A stretch of DNA of 64,000 nt from Clostridia bacterium BRH_c25. Lineage in GTDB: Bacteria > Bacillota_A > Clostridia > Lutisporales > Lutisporaceae. Shown here in pieces: positions 34,769-44,060 of the stretch; position 1 is the first letter of the stretch, and every line of letters starts with the position of its first letter. The DNA is taken from the NCBI GenBank assembly GCA_001515955.1, contig LOES01000164.1, positions 1 to 64,000 of the forward strand, in the 5' to 3' direction. The notes beneath the pieces were generated by a model, which did no database searches, had not been told where the DNA came from, and worked only from the letters and a program-made list of their open reading frames with translations. The position numbers and the translations under genes were made by a program.

Positions 34769-35986
34769 TTAGGCTTCCAGCCGGTTGTTTCCAGCATCCA
34801 GCTGATTATTCCCGGGTTTTACAAAAACCTGTACTAATAAGACAACTGCACCTCCGGCTATCAGTACCGGTCCCGAAATCGCCCATCCGGCTTTTGCTCC
34901 CGAAAGGCTTAATACACCGGCAAGAAAAGCAATTACTATTGGTGATGCAAAATGGCTTAATGCATTGAATGCCATATGTGTAGACAGGGCTTTTGCAGCT
35001 GCGGACCTATCCGCTGAATCTCCCAGCTTTAGATACATGTCTGTATTGTATATGGAGAATCCTATGCCAAACAATATAGCCCCCGGAAAGAACATGCTTA
35101 GTGTGCTGGCAGCATTTACCACAAATATTCCTGCACCGATAGACATGGCTCCAATCGCTGCTGTGTAGCGTTTAAGCAATGGCTTTATAAATTTTCCGAA
35201 TAACAGGCCACAGACGGAGGATGAAGCAACAAAAGTTGACATTACATTGGCGGCTGAATGCGGTGTTCCTATTTTTTCAGAATTTATTACAATAGCCATA
35301 TTTGTTATGAAAGTATAAGCGAAGAACATAAGAATAAAGTTTAGTGCGATCAGAAGCCATGTTTTTCCTGTTAATCTTGCCTTTACCCTGCCTCTCTCTG
35401 CATCAACATGAGCTTTTTTCTCCGGTTCAGGCAGTTTAAAGTATATCAGCAGGATAAAAGGAATAGTCATCAAGAATCCCCAGAAGGAAGTCCTCCAATT
35501 TATTGTGGCCAAAAATCCCCCAACTTGCTGGAAGACTATTCCCGCAACACTTCCGGTAGTACTGCGCAAGCCCATTAGCACATTTCTCTCCTGTCCGTCA
35601 AACAAGTCAATTATAAATGACATGGCAAAGGGAAATACAATACCTCTGCCCATTCCGAATATTGCCCTGCAGACTAGTATGAAATAAATATCGCCGCCAA
35701 ATGCAGGAGCTATACCGCCAACGAACAGGAACAAAATTGCAAGCATAAGCATAGTTCTTTTTTTCATTACTTTTTCAATCTGCCCTACAAGAAGAGCAAC
35801 AGGAATCATTGTTAAACTTGGCATAGACTGTACTTGCTTGATTAATTCAGGGCTTACATTAGGAAAAGCAGCGGCTATAGCTCCTAAAACCGGCGTTGTT
35901 AAAGATATTGAATACTCCAGAATAATAATAGATAATGTAGCAGCCTTTACAATAAAACCCCATTTTTTTTGAGCAGCTTCTGTCAT
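34769..35986 (-). CDS. Major facilitator superfamily transporter
   Basis: MFS protein of 405 residues with 12 membrane helices in two halves joined by a charged loop near residue 195 (KLPEPEKKAHVDAERGRVKARL). The loop after TM2 is IEKVMKKRTML, and RAIFGMGRGIVFPFAMSFIIDLF in TM4-5 is MFS-like. Substrate unknown. It lies between the MoaD-like and ADH genes in the sigma-54 cluster, so probably it moves the alcohol, aldehyde or acid of this pathway. Confidence 0.88.
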   Translation of the reverse strand: MTEAAQKKWGFIVKAATLSIIILEYSISLTTPVLGAIAAAFPNVSPELIKQVQSMPSLTMIPVALLVGQIEKVMKKRTMLMLAILFLFVGGIAPAFGGDIYFILVCRAIFGMGRGIVFPFAMSFIIDLFDGQERNVLMGLRSTTGSVAGIVFQQVGGFLATINWRTSFWGFLMTIPFILLIYFKLPEPEKKAHVDAERGRVKARLTGKTWLLIALNFILMFFAYTFITNMAIVINSEKIGTPHSAANVMSTFVASSSVCGLLFGKFIKPLLKRYTAAIGAMSIGAGIFVVNAASTLSMFFPGAILFGIGFSIYNTDMYLKLGDSADRSAAAKALSTHMAFNALSHFASPIVIAFLAGVLSLSGAKAGWAISGPVLIAGGAVVLLVQVFVKPGNNQLDAGNNRLEA

Positions 35987-36011
35987 TTTAACCCCTCCAT
36001 TTTTTTATTTT

Positions 36012-36320
36012 TCAACCGCCTGTATACATTCTTCCGATTATTACATTGTCTCCGTCAAATAACTCAGTGTTCCATCCGTCTAAACTCTGAATAACCTTTC
36101 CATTCACAAGAACAATAGTATTTTGAACAATCGATAAGGTATCCGGGTTAAATACGAATTTCCGGAAGAAATACCCTAATTCTCCTGATAACTTTATAAG
36201 CAAAATTTGAATTGTACTCCCTTTCGGTATTACAGCTTTCAAATCTTTCTTGAAAGTGAGGTTTTCTTCTGTACAATATTCAAAGGGAAGTATTTTTACC
36301 TTCACTGTGATACTCTCCAT
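36012..36320 (-). CDS. MoaD/ThiS-family sulfur carrier protein
   Basis: Ubiquitin-like sulfur carrier of about 102 residues ending in the diagnostic Gly-Gly (GRMYTGG). The core pattern VLVNGKVIQ, LFDGDNVIIGRM is clear. The C-terminal thiocarboxylate donates sulfur for molybdopterin. AOR enzymes need tungstopterin, and this gene follows the AOR stop by one base, so it is probably the dedicated MoaD of this AOR. It is longer than typical MoaD (about 80 residues). The ATG lacks a ribosome site, so translation is likely coupled to AOR. Confidence 0.85.
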   Translation of the reverse strand: MESITVKVKILPFEYCTEENLTFKKDLKAVIPKGSTIQILLIKLSGELGYFFRKFVFNPDTLSIVQNTIVLVNGKVIQSLDGWNTELFDGDNVIIGRMYTGG

Positions 36321-36321
36321 T

Positions 36322-38199
36322 TTAAATTGCATAATTTGAATTATACAAATCGGCAATTACATATTCGAGGTTTAGATCCTTTAGTGTTTCAGGGAGAGGA
36401 TAACTCGTTTCTTCATTCCAGCCCATCTCCTTGTAATATTTCCTTTTGGCTTCCACAATTATTGGTCCTAAAGCCTTCCCCTCATTCGGGCCGTCCTTAA
36501 CAGGATCCAAAAGTCTTTTTGACAAGTTATCATCTTCAGCAGTTGCACCTTGACGTAAATTAAACGAGCGTGCTATTGCTGCCATCCTCCTGCCAACTCT
36601 CATAGCATCCTCTACGGTCATTTCCCAACCTGTTAACGCATTTAGACACTTCATCATTTGGGGAAGACTTACCGCAACAAAATTGCACATCATATAGCAG
36701 TCAAGGAAAGCAGTTTTTGGTACTCCACGAGCCAGTAAAACCGGATGAGCGACGGATTCTGTGAAAGATAACGGTTCATTGTATCCAAATTCAGGATTTG
36801 GAGACCTATCGGCTGCCCCGTATATTGAACCGTTTTCCGAAATCAACTGTCCAAGTGCAACACTGTAGTTCCCTCTAGGGTCATGAATATGAGGGGCCGC
36901 TCCTCTTTTACAGTATACAGCGCACTCCTCCGCCGGCCCTCCAAACATCTTGGATGCTCTCATGACGCCTTCTGCAAGCTTGTTTCCGAACCCTTTCCTG
37001 TATGCAATCTTCATCATCAGCTGCCTGATTGCATTGACATTGCCCCATTTTAGTTCCAGCCCGTCAGTATCCTCTTTTGTAATAAAACCTTTTTCATAGC
37101 ATTCAATAGCCCAGGCTAAAGTATATCCTATCTCTTTTAGATCCAGGCCAAGCTCGTCATTCAACCTGTTAAGCATAGCTGACTCTGCAATATCAGTTAC
37201 ACCGATCAATCCGCTGAAGGCCTGCCAGCCTTCGTACTCAGGCTCATCCACAACCATTCCTTCGTATTTGCCTTCCTTAAATATCATATCTCTGCAATGT
37301 CCTATGGTACATGCATAGCAAGAGTTTTTCCTAAACTCAAATGCAGGATTTTTCTTCATGGCTACCGCATCATAGATTACATTTTCAGACCAGTTGTATT
37401 CGCTTAAATTCTTAGTAGGAAGATAACCTATCCTATAAGCTATCGGTATCAGCATACCTGTGCCGAATTGCGATAATCCAATTGCAGGTGGCGCATTTAG
37501 TATTGTTTGTACCAATTCCTTTACCGAGTCTCTAAATTCCTCCGGACGGGCAGGTACAATTTTATACTCTCCAAATACTGCTATCCCTTTCAATTTCTTC
37601 GAGCCCATCACGGCACCAGGTCCGTTTGAAGCTGCGAAATGGCCTTCATCACACTGTATGTTAGCATACCTTACCAGATTTTCTGCTCCTACACCTATTG
37701 TCATTACACTTGATTTCTTAACACCGATTTCATCTTTTATAATCTTCTCAGTCTCAAACGTATTTCTGCCGGCGAGATGTTCCGCATCTTTTAACTCTGC
37801 TTTGTCATCTCCTATAACCAAGTACTTCCAATCATTTGACTTACCCTCTATGATAAGTGTGCTGTAACCGGCCTGCTTAAGCCTGAATCCGAAATACCCG
37901 TTTGCCTGCGCTGAAGCCGCAAGATCAGTAAGCGGTCCCTTTGTACAAACATTAAACATAGCCGCTCCCGGTACATTTGTACCAGTAACCAAACCAGTTG
38001 TAATTATAAGCCGGTTTTCGGGATCAAAAGCCTCCACTCCCGGCTTTACTTCATCATAGAGAAGCTTGGCCCCCAATCCCGCTCCGCCTATAAAATCCCT
38101 TACAACCTCTTCAGCTAACAGTTCTGATGTTATTGCACCTGTTGTCAAGTTTACCCTTAGCAGATTGCATTCCAACTCTACTGCATTAATGTTTTTCAT
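36322..38199 (-). CDS. Tungsten-dependent aldehyde ferredoxin oxidoreductase
   Basis: AOR family enzyme of 625 residues. The N-terminal domain has LRVNLTTGAITSE, VRDFIGGAGLGAKLLYDE and GAAMFNVCTKGPLT, which bind the bis-pterin. The [4Fe-4S] motif is CYACTIGHC, spaced C-x2-C-x4-C rather than the usual C-x2-C-x3-C, and the fourth ligand is probably the Cys of MMCNF near residue 520. It oxidises aldehydes to carboxylates and reduces ferredoxin. First gene behind a sigma-54 promoter; RBS is GAGGGGTG. Confidence 0.92.
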   Translation of the reverse strand: MKNINAVELECNLLRVNLTTGAITSELLAEEVVRDFIGGAGLGAKLLYDEVKPGVEAFDPENRLIITTGLVTGTNVPGAAMFNVCTKGPLTDLAASAQANGYFGFRLKQAGYSTLIIEGKSNDWKYLVIGDDKAELKDAEHLAGRNTFETEKIIKDEIGVKKSSVMTIGVGAENLVRYANIQCDEGHFAASNGPGAVMGSKKLKGIAVFGEYKIVPARPEEFRDSVKELVQTILNAPPAIGLSQFGTGMLIPIAYRIGYLPTKNLSEYNWSENVIYDAVAMKKNPAFEFRKNSCYACTIGHCRDMIFKEGKYEGMVVDEPEYEGWQAFSGLIGVTDIAESAMLNRLNDELGLDLKEIGYTLAWAIECYEKGFITKEDTDGLELKWGNVNAIRQLMMKIAYRKGFGNKLAEGVMRASKMFGGPAEECAVYCKRGAAPHIHDPRGNYSVALGQLISENGSIYGAADRSPNPEFGYNEPLSFTESVAHPVLLARGVPKTAFLDCYMMCNFVAVSLPQMMKCLNALTGWEMTVEDAMRVGRRMAAIARSFNLRQGATAEDDNLSKRLLDPVKDGPNEGKALGPIIVEAKRKYYKEMGWNEETSYPLPETLKDLNLEYVIADLYNSNYAI

Positions 38200-38282
38200 T
38201 TTGACACCCCTCTTTCTTTATTGAATTCCATACACCCTTGCCTTCATTCAGGAATTTAATCGCTGTTTGCATCTAATTAATT

Positions 38283-38298
38283 TGCATAAGTCATGCCA
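38283..38298 (-). promoter_or_regulatory. Sigma-54 promoter of the AOR operon
   Basis: TGGCATGACTTATGCA on the minus strand has the invariant GG and GC 12 bases apart; only one base of TTGCA differs. It lies about 85 bases before the AOR start and downstream of the activator's terminator. Confidence 0.8.
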
Positions 38299-38315
38299 AA
38301 TCAAAAAATATAAAA

Positions 38316-38347
38316 AGCAAGGGAAAAATCAAGCATTTTCCCTTGCT
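38316..38347 (-). terminator. Terminator of the AcoR-like activator gene
   Basis: Perfect 12-bp arms AGCAAGGGAAAA/TTTTCCCTTGCT, followed on the minus strand by TTTTATATTTTTT. Confidence 0.85.
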
Positions 38348-38400
38348 CACAAATTGTAATTTTTACATTCTATTTATTTTTGTAAATCTTACCGAAAGCA

Positions 38401-40353
38401 TCAGCTTAATTTATTACCTGAGGATATTTCTCCGGTTTTCAAACGGCTAAGCTTCGTACTTCCGTTAATTTTGTTGTATAGTGTCTTTGAACTGACTCCC
38501 AATATTTCACATGCTTTATTTATATTAAATTGTGTTTCCTTCAGAACTGATTCAATTATCAGCTCCTCACCAACCTTCAGCATATCGCCGGGGTGCTCCC
38601 GCAAGGCTTTACTATTGGAAATCTCGATCTTTATTTGCTTATACCTGCCTTTTTTCCGAATATGCTCCGGTAAGTCCTCCAGAGTAAGTACCGGTTCTTC
38701 CGCCAGACAAACAGCCCTTTCCATCACATTCTTCAATTCTCTCACATTACCATGCCAGTCATAATTCTTGAGAGCTTCGTAAAACTCCTCTCCACCATAA
38801 AGAACGCTGTTTCCATAGATTTTTTTGTACTCTTCAATAAAGTGGCCAGCCAATAGTTTTATATCCCCTTCACGTTCCCTAAGAGGCGGCAGTTGGATAA
38901 TGAAGGTACTTATTCTGTAGTACAAGTCCCCTCTGAAGGATTCCTTTTCCGCTTCCTTAAGCAAGTCTTTTTTTGATGCGGATATTACTCTTACATCAAT
39001 GGCTATTTCACGTGTGCCCCCGATTTTTACTATTCTGCTCTCCGAAAGTGATCGGAGCAGCTTAACCTGCATAAATAAAGGCATACTTTCTATTTCATCG
39101 AGGAAAACCGTACCTCCGGAAGCCATCTCCATCAGACCCTGCTTGCCGTTTTTGAGTGCTCCTGTAAAGGCTCCCGGTTCATAGCCGAACAGCTCGCTTT
39201 CCACCAACTCCGCAGGGACTGCACCGCAGTTTATTGTTACAAAGGGTCTGCCCCTACGAGGGCTGGCCTGATGAATTGCCTGAGCGAACAGCTCCTTACC
39301 CGTACCGCTTTCACCGTATATAAGTATCGGAGCTGATGCAGCTGCAACCCTTTCAGCCATTTTCTTCACATTTGAAATCCCACAGCTTTCACCTATAATT
39401 CTGTCTAAGGTTGTAAGTTGCACATTCAAGGAGTTTTCCCCTGAGCAAATCCCGTTTTCAGCTTTCTCCAGCTGCAGTATCCGGTATTTTTCCCTGCCTC
39501 CTGACTGAATAGGATTAAGACTGGTAACATACAAATCCTTTTTACGTCCTTCTATGTACAAGCTTATCCGCCTTTTATTCATGGGTGCACCTTCAGCAAG
39601 ATGTGAAAGCTGTTTCTCCAGGATCTCTGATGCATTGAATGCGTTGTTAATCTGAAACATCTCCATTATCTTGTTGTTATGAAACATCATTTTTCCGTTT
39701 TCAAAGCAGGCAATACCCTGTGGCAGGCAGTTGATTACTGTTTCCAATCCCGCCTCAGGCTTGTAATTCCCCAGTAATGCGTTTGCGGTGTCGATTATCC
39801 TTGCCAGGAATGTTGCTAAAGGTAAGATATTCGATAAGAGCTGAGTATCTTTGCATGAACACATAATGTTAACAGCACCGAGGATTTTTCCTGAATGATC
39901 ATGAACAGGCGCCGCAGCACTATAATATTTGTGAAGTGCAGGATGATAGTGTTCATAGCACAAGACTGTTGCTGGCCTGTTTTCTTCCAATGCAAAAGAA
40001 ACAGCATTTGTGCCTATAAGCCGTTCAGTGGCCGGTATTGTTTCCATAGGTGCGGTAACCGGCTTTCCTGCTCTGTCAAACAGCTGGAACCAATAGCCGA
40101 ACTTATCCAGCATTTCTCTTACGTAGTCCCTTATAGCTTCATTACTGAGGTAGCTGCAGCTTGTATCATGAACATCATCCAGGCTGCCCTGCACATCAGG
40201 AAATACGCCGTAAGACCGGCTGCGTTCCCATGACTTTATTATTCTTGACGGCACCAGCTTTGGATCTACAGGCTTACCCCAAATAAACTTCTCCCATTCT
40301 GTTTTTGTATTGACAATACGCTGCAACAAAGATTCCGCGTACAAGGTGCACAC
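38401..40353 (-). CDS. Sigma-54-dependent activator, AcoR-like (GAF-PAS-AAA-Fis HTH)
   Basis: Enhancer-binding protein of 650 residues. The N-terminus (SRIIKSWERSRSYGV) and GAF-like domain (about 60-190, ATERLIGTNAVSFAL, YYSAAAPVHDHSGKILGAVNI) match AcoR-type sensors of acetoin and alcohols. A PAS-like region follows (about 205-300), then AAA+ with GESGTGKE, intact GAFTGA, and GGTVFLDEI, and a Fis HTH (INKACEILGVSSKTLYNKI). Start is GTG 40353 or TTG 40344, the latter better spaced from AGGGGG. It lies directly upstream of the AOR operon and its sigma-54 promoter. Confidence 0.93.
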   Translation of the reverse strand: MCTLYAESLLQRIVNTKTEWEKFIWGKPVDPKLVPSRIIKSWERSRSYGVFPDVQGSLDDVHDTSCSYLSNEAIRDYVREMLDKFGYWFQLFDRAGKPVTAPMETIPATERLIGTNAVSFALEENRPATVLCYEHYHPALHKYYSAAAPVHDHSGKILGAVNIMCSCKDTQLLSNILPLATFLARIIDTANALLGNYKPEAGLETVINCLPQGIACFENGKMMFHNNKIMEMFQINNAFNASEILEKQLSHLAEGAPMNKRRISLYIEGRKKDLYVTSLNPIQSGGREKYRILQLEKAENGICSGENSLNVQLTTLDRIIGESCGISNVKKMAERVAAASAPILIYGESGTGKELFAQAIHQASPRRGRPFVTINCGAVPAELVESELFGYEPGAFTGALKNGKQGLMEMASGGTVFLDEIESMPLFMQVKLLRSLSESRIVKIGGTREIAIDVRVISASKKDLLKEAEKESFRGDLYYRISTFIIQLPPLREREGDIKLLAGHFIEEYKKIYGNSVLYGGEEFYEALKNYDWHGNVRELKNVMERAVCLAEEPVLTLEDLPEHIRKKGRYKQIKIEISNSKALREHPGDMLKVGEELIIESVLKETQFNINKACEILGVSSKTLYNKINGSTKLSRLKTGEISSGNKLS

Positions 40354-40428
40354 CCCCTACCGCAATCAAAAGCGATTATCCCTTAGTAATTTCAGTATAG
40401 CAAAACGATTTAGGAAAAAAAAGGGTGT

Positions 40429-40454
40429 GGAATAGTTAATTTTCTAACTATTCC
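40429..40454. promoter_or_regulatory. Perfect inverted repeat between the two activator genes
   Basis: GGAATAGTTA and TAACTATTCC are exact 10-bp arms with a 6-base spacer. On the minus strand a T-run follows after 6 bases, so it may terminate the NtrC-type gene. It also sits 76 bases before the AcoR-like start, where an autoregulatory operator would lie. Confidence 0.55.
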
Positions 40455-40503
40455 GTCATATTCATTCATCATTGAATTGTTCATATAGAATTTATTGTAC
40501 TAT

Positions 40504-41862
40504 TTATAATTTATATTCATTTATTTTATTTCTCAAACCTTTCTCACTTATACCTAACATTTGGGCAGTTAATTTTCTGCTGCCATTATTATTAATTAAG
40601 CTTGCCTTAATAACACGCTTTTCAATTTCTTTTAGTGAAAGACCTATAAGATCTTCAGAAATAATAACATTACCATATTTATATACACTTTTATATGATT
40701 TTACTTCATCTGGTAAATCATCTACAGTTATTACCTCTTTATTAGTTAAAACCATTGAGTATTCAAATATATTTGAAAGCTCTCTAATATTTCCCGGATA
40801 ATTATAATCTATCATTTTTTTCTCTGCCTCTTTAGATAACCCCCGTATATTTTTACCTAATTCTTCATTGAATTTTTTTATGAAATGTTCAAAAAGTAGA
40901 GGTAAATCCTGCTTTTTATCTTTTAGAGCCGGTAAGTTTATTTCAATTACATTCAATCTGAAATATAAGTCTTGTCTAAAATCTCCACTTTCAACTAATG
41001 ATTTTAAATCCTTATTTGTCGCCGATATAACCCTGATATTTATCTTTCTTTTTTCATTACTGCCTATAGGTGAATATTCTTTTTGTTGTAATACTCTTAA
41101 AAGCTTCGCTTGAAGAGCAATTGGCATATCTCCTATTTCATCTAAAAAAATGGTACCATTATTAGCGTACTCAAATTTACCTTGTCTATCATCTACTGCT
41201 CCGGTAAAAGAACCCTTTCTATGCCCAAATAATTCTTCCTCCAGCAAACCCTCTGGTATAGCTGCACAATTGACTTCTACAAATCTTTCATTTTTTCTCC
41301 TTCCCGAAAAATGTATGGCGCGGGCAACCAATTCTTTACCCGTTCCACTCTCTCCAATTATAACAACATTTGTGTCAACATCCTTAAGCTTTTCTATCAT
41401 ATTAAATACATTTTTCATAGAAAAGCTCCTTCCGATTATGCCATTATATACATATTTGTTTTCAAGTTCTTTGCTTAAATATTCAACTTTTTCGTTTAAC
41501 CGTTGAAACTCTAATGCTTGTTCTATCAGAATATATAATTCATTAATATTTAAAGGCTTTATTAAATATGTATAAGCACCATATTTCATTGCTTCAACTG
41601 TTGTATCTATACTTCCATAGGCGGTCATAATTATTACTATAATACTCTTGTCAATTTTTTTAATTTCACTGAGCACATCCAAACCACCATATTCTCCTAT
41701 CCTTAAATCCAAGAGGCAAATGTTAAAATATTCTTCTTCTATAGCTTTTAATCCTTCAGAAGGGCTTGTACAAGCCTTCACTTTGTATTTATCTTCAAGG
41801 GCGATTAATAATGAACTACATATTCCTATTTCATCATCAATTATTAATATACTTTTATTCAT
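40504..41862 (-). CDS. NtrC-family response regulator (REC-AAA-Fis HTH)
   Basis: A 452-residue response regulator. The receiver (1-120) has DDE at 9-11, phosphoacceptor Asp52 (CLLDLRIGE) and Lys in LIKPLN. AAA+ follows (about 140-375) with GESGTGKE, GSFTGA instead of GAFTGA, GGTIFLDEIG-type Walker B (NGTIFLDEIGDMP) and LYFRLNV. The C-terminal HTH reads KLTAQMLGISEKGLRNKI. It overlaps the kinase gene by 8 bases. It probably activates the sigma-54 promoter of the neighbouring Opp operon. Confidence 0.94.
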   Translation of the reverse strand: MNKSILIIDDEIGICSSLLIALEDKYKVKACTSPSEGLKAIEEEYFNICLLDLRIGEYGGLDVLSEIKKIDKSIIVIIMTAYGSIDTTVEAMKYGAYTYLIKPLNINELYILIEQALEFQRLNEKVEYLSKELENKYVYNGIIGRSFSMKNVFNMIEKLKDVDTNVVIIGESGTGKELVARAIHFSGRRKNERFVEVNCAAIPEGLLEEELFGHRKGSFTGAVDDRQGKFEYANNGTIFLDEIGDMPIALQAKLLRVLQQKEYSPIGSNEKRKINIRVISATNKDLKSLVESGDFRQDLYFRLNVIEINLPALKDKKQDLPLLFEHFIKKFNEELGKNIRGLSKEAEKKMIDYNYPGNIRELSNIFEYSMVLTNKEVITVDDLPDEVKSYKSVYKYGNVIISEDLIGLSLKEIEKRVIKASLINNNGSRKLTAQMLGISEKGLRNKINEYKL

Positions 41863-43849
41863 TTAAATACCCCCTAAATTTCACAGTAACTTTAGTAAAT
41901 ATTAACGGTTTGCTTTCAATGATTAAAATTCCATTGTTATCTTCTATATATTGTTTAGATAGTGGCAACCCTAAACCGGTGCCATTCACTTTATTTGTAT
42001 AGAAAGGTTCTGTTGACTTTTTAATTTCTTCATCAGTCATACCTACGCCTTCATCGATAACTTGAATGAAAATGTTATCATATTCTCGCCATGTGTTTAT
42101 TCTCATATGAAGTTTATTTTGTATCCCTCCATTTTTAATCTTTTCCGTCATAGAATCTAATCCATTCAATATAATATTTATGAGAGCTTGATTCAATTGA
42201 TTTTTATCAGCAAAAATTGTTAAATCATTTTCTATTGAAACTATTAACTCAATATTTTTATTCTCCAATGTAGGCTTAATAAGTACAGTACATGATTTAA
42301 CAATTTCACTTACATTTACTTTATGTTTGTTATTTATTACTGGTTTTGCATAATCTATTAGACTTTTAATTAAATTATTTACCCTGTCTACTTCTTTGGG
42401 TACAAATTTAACCAGCTGATTTTGAAAACTTTGATTATCCATTTTAGTTGGAATTAGTTGTATAAATGTTTTAATCGATGTAAGTGGATTTCTTATTTCA
42501 TGAGCGATTCCTGCTATAATTTGATTAAGAGCCTTGTTTTTTTCTTTTTCAAATTCTTGTTCCTTTATTCTTAATTCTTTAGTAATATCGTCGATAGTAA
42601 TTATCGCACCTCTTATACTGTTGTCAAAGTTATACAGTTGATACATATCATATCTATAGCTAACACTTCTGTTTTCTTCAGTTTTTAATGTTATCTCCTT
42701 GTTTATTATTTTCAAGTCTTCATTAAACAGCTTATTATCAATATTCATTAAAATATTATTTATTAACGGTATATCAAAAACACTTTGGCTTATCGGAAAG
42801 TCTTTAAATTTTGTTAAATTGCATGCACTCCTATTAAATAATGTTATTTTATAATCAGTACCAAAAGCTATGATGCCGCTCGGACTGCGTTCAACTATGC
42901 AATTCTTTAATTCATTATAATTTCTTGTTTCATTTATTTGATTTTGTAAATCCTTATTAACCCTTTGCAACTCCTTTGTCTTTTCATCAACCTGCTTTTT
43001 TAAAAGCAAATTTAACCGGAAATTAAAAATAAATACAAAAAGTAATATTGTAACAATAATTGCTGCTATAGTTGCTGCTGTATCCAAAAATTTTCTTATG
43101 GCGTATTTTTCTTCATTAATCCATTTTTCATAAATTTTTATGTAATCGCCTCTTATTCTAATCCGCTGTAATTCACTATTTAATAAATCCAGGAGGTCCT
43201 TATCACCCTTCTTTGTAATGATGCAATATTCAATAGGAACCATATAATTGTTTACCATTGTATATTTTTCTTCTAAATTTTCTTTTTCAAGTTGATATAG
43301 GATGCTGTTTTTAACACCAATAAGAACATTTGCTTCTCCAGATGTTAATATATCAAATGCTCTTAACTGGTTTGAAACTACGATATATCGAAGATTCTTC
43401 ATTTTTTGAATATAAGAATAGCTAATTGTTTCATTTTCAAAGACAGTTTTAATGGCACCCATATCTTTTTTACTCTTTATTAAATTAGCATATTCATTAT
43501 TAGCTATCATAATAATCGATGATTGTGAAATGCTGTCAGTCGATTGTTCCTCAAATTCATGGTTTTTAATAGCACCCAGGACTATATCAACCTCTCCATT
43601 AGATAAGGCTTCTAAGCAATCATTGCTGCTGTTCATTGGGACATATTGAATGATAAAGTTATTTTTATCAGCTATGTTGTTCAATATATCTATATGTACT
43701 CCCTTATATTGCTCATTTTCTTCGTACTGATAAGGTGGCAAGTTCGGTTCAAAGGCTACCCTTATAATTGAATCTATTGCCTCAACTTTAATTGATAAAA
43801 ACAACTTTATGATTATAGCGATAATAAGAAATTTTATGACTTTAGCCAT
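41855..43849 (-). CDS. Sensor histidine kinase with extracellular SBP_bac_3 domain
   Basis: A 664-residue kinase. A signal/TM at the N-terminus is followed by an amino-acid-binding-protein-like domain (about 28-250: VAFEPNLPPYQYEENEQYKGVHIDILNNIA, NGEVDIVLGAI). A TM (about 258-280) leads to a coiled coil, a PAS domain (about 315-420), the H-box GIAHEIRNPLTSI and HATPase motifs (ILNGLDSM, DEGVGM, GTGLGLPLSKQ). Such kinases sense extracellular amino acids or small peptides directly. Paired with the NtrC-type regulator and lying after the Opp-peptidase operon. Confidence 0.93.
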   Translation of the reverse strand: MAKVIKFLIIAIIIKLFLSIKVEAIDSIIRVAFEPNLPPYQYEENEQYKGVHIDILNNIADKNNFIIQYVPMNSSNDCLEALSNGEVDIVLGAIKNHEFEEQSTDSISQSSIIMIANNEYANLIKSKKDMGAIKTVFENETISYSYIQKMKNLRYIVVSNQLRAFDILTSGEANVLIGVKNSILYQLEKENLEEKYTMVNNYMVPIEYCIITKKGDKDLLDLLNSELQRIRIRGDYIKIYEKWINEEKYAIRKFLDTAATIAAIIVTILLFVFIFNFRLNLLLKKQVDEKTKELQRVNKDLQNQINETRNYNELKNCIVERSPSGIIAFGTDYKITLFNRSACNLTKFKDFPISQSVFDIPLINNILMNIDNKLFNEDLKIINKEITLKTEENRSVSYRYDMYQLYNFDNSIRGAIITIDDITKELRIKEQEFEKEKNKALNQIIAGIAHEIRNPLTSIKTFIQLIPTKMDNQSFQNQLVKFVPKEVDRVNNLIKSLIDYAKPVINNKHKVNVSEIVKSCTVLIKPTLENKNIELIVSIENDLTIFADKNQLNQALINIILNGLDSMTEKIKNGGIQNKLHMRINTWREYDNIFIQVIDEGVGMTDEEIKKSTEPFYTNKVNGTGLGLPLSKQYIEDNNGILIIESKPLIFTKVTVKFRGYLNE

Positions 43850-43992
43850 TCTTACACCTTGCCTTCAAAATATAAACGTATTCATTCATAAAAAAATTAT
43901 AACATTGTAGTATAACATTTTTCTGCTATTTTTTAAAGTTTTTTAGCCTTTTTGTTCTTCCTTTATAAAATGATTAATTTTACAAACCCTTC

Positions 43993-44042
43993 TATGTAAA
44001 AAGCAAACAGTACAAAAAGGTTGCACCGTTTGTTTTTACATA
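43993..44042 (-). terminator. Terminator of the Opp-peptidase operon
   Basis: Long stem TATGTAAAAA-G-CAAAC (43993-44008) against GTTTGTTTTTACATA (44028-44042) with one bulged base, 19 bases past the M24 peptidase stop. It separates that operon from the kinase gene. Confidence 0.6.
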
Positions 44043-44060
44043 AAAGCACTATTAAAATAT

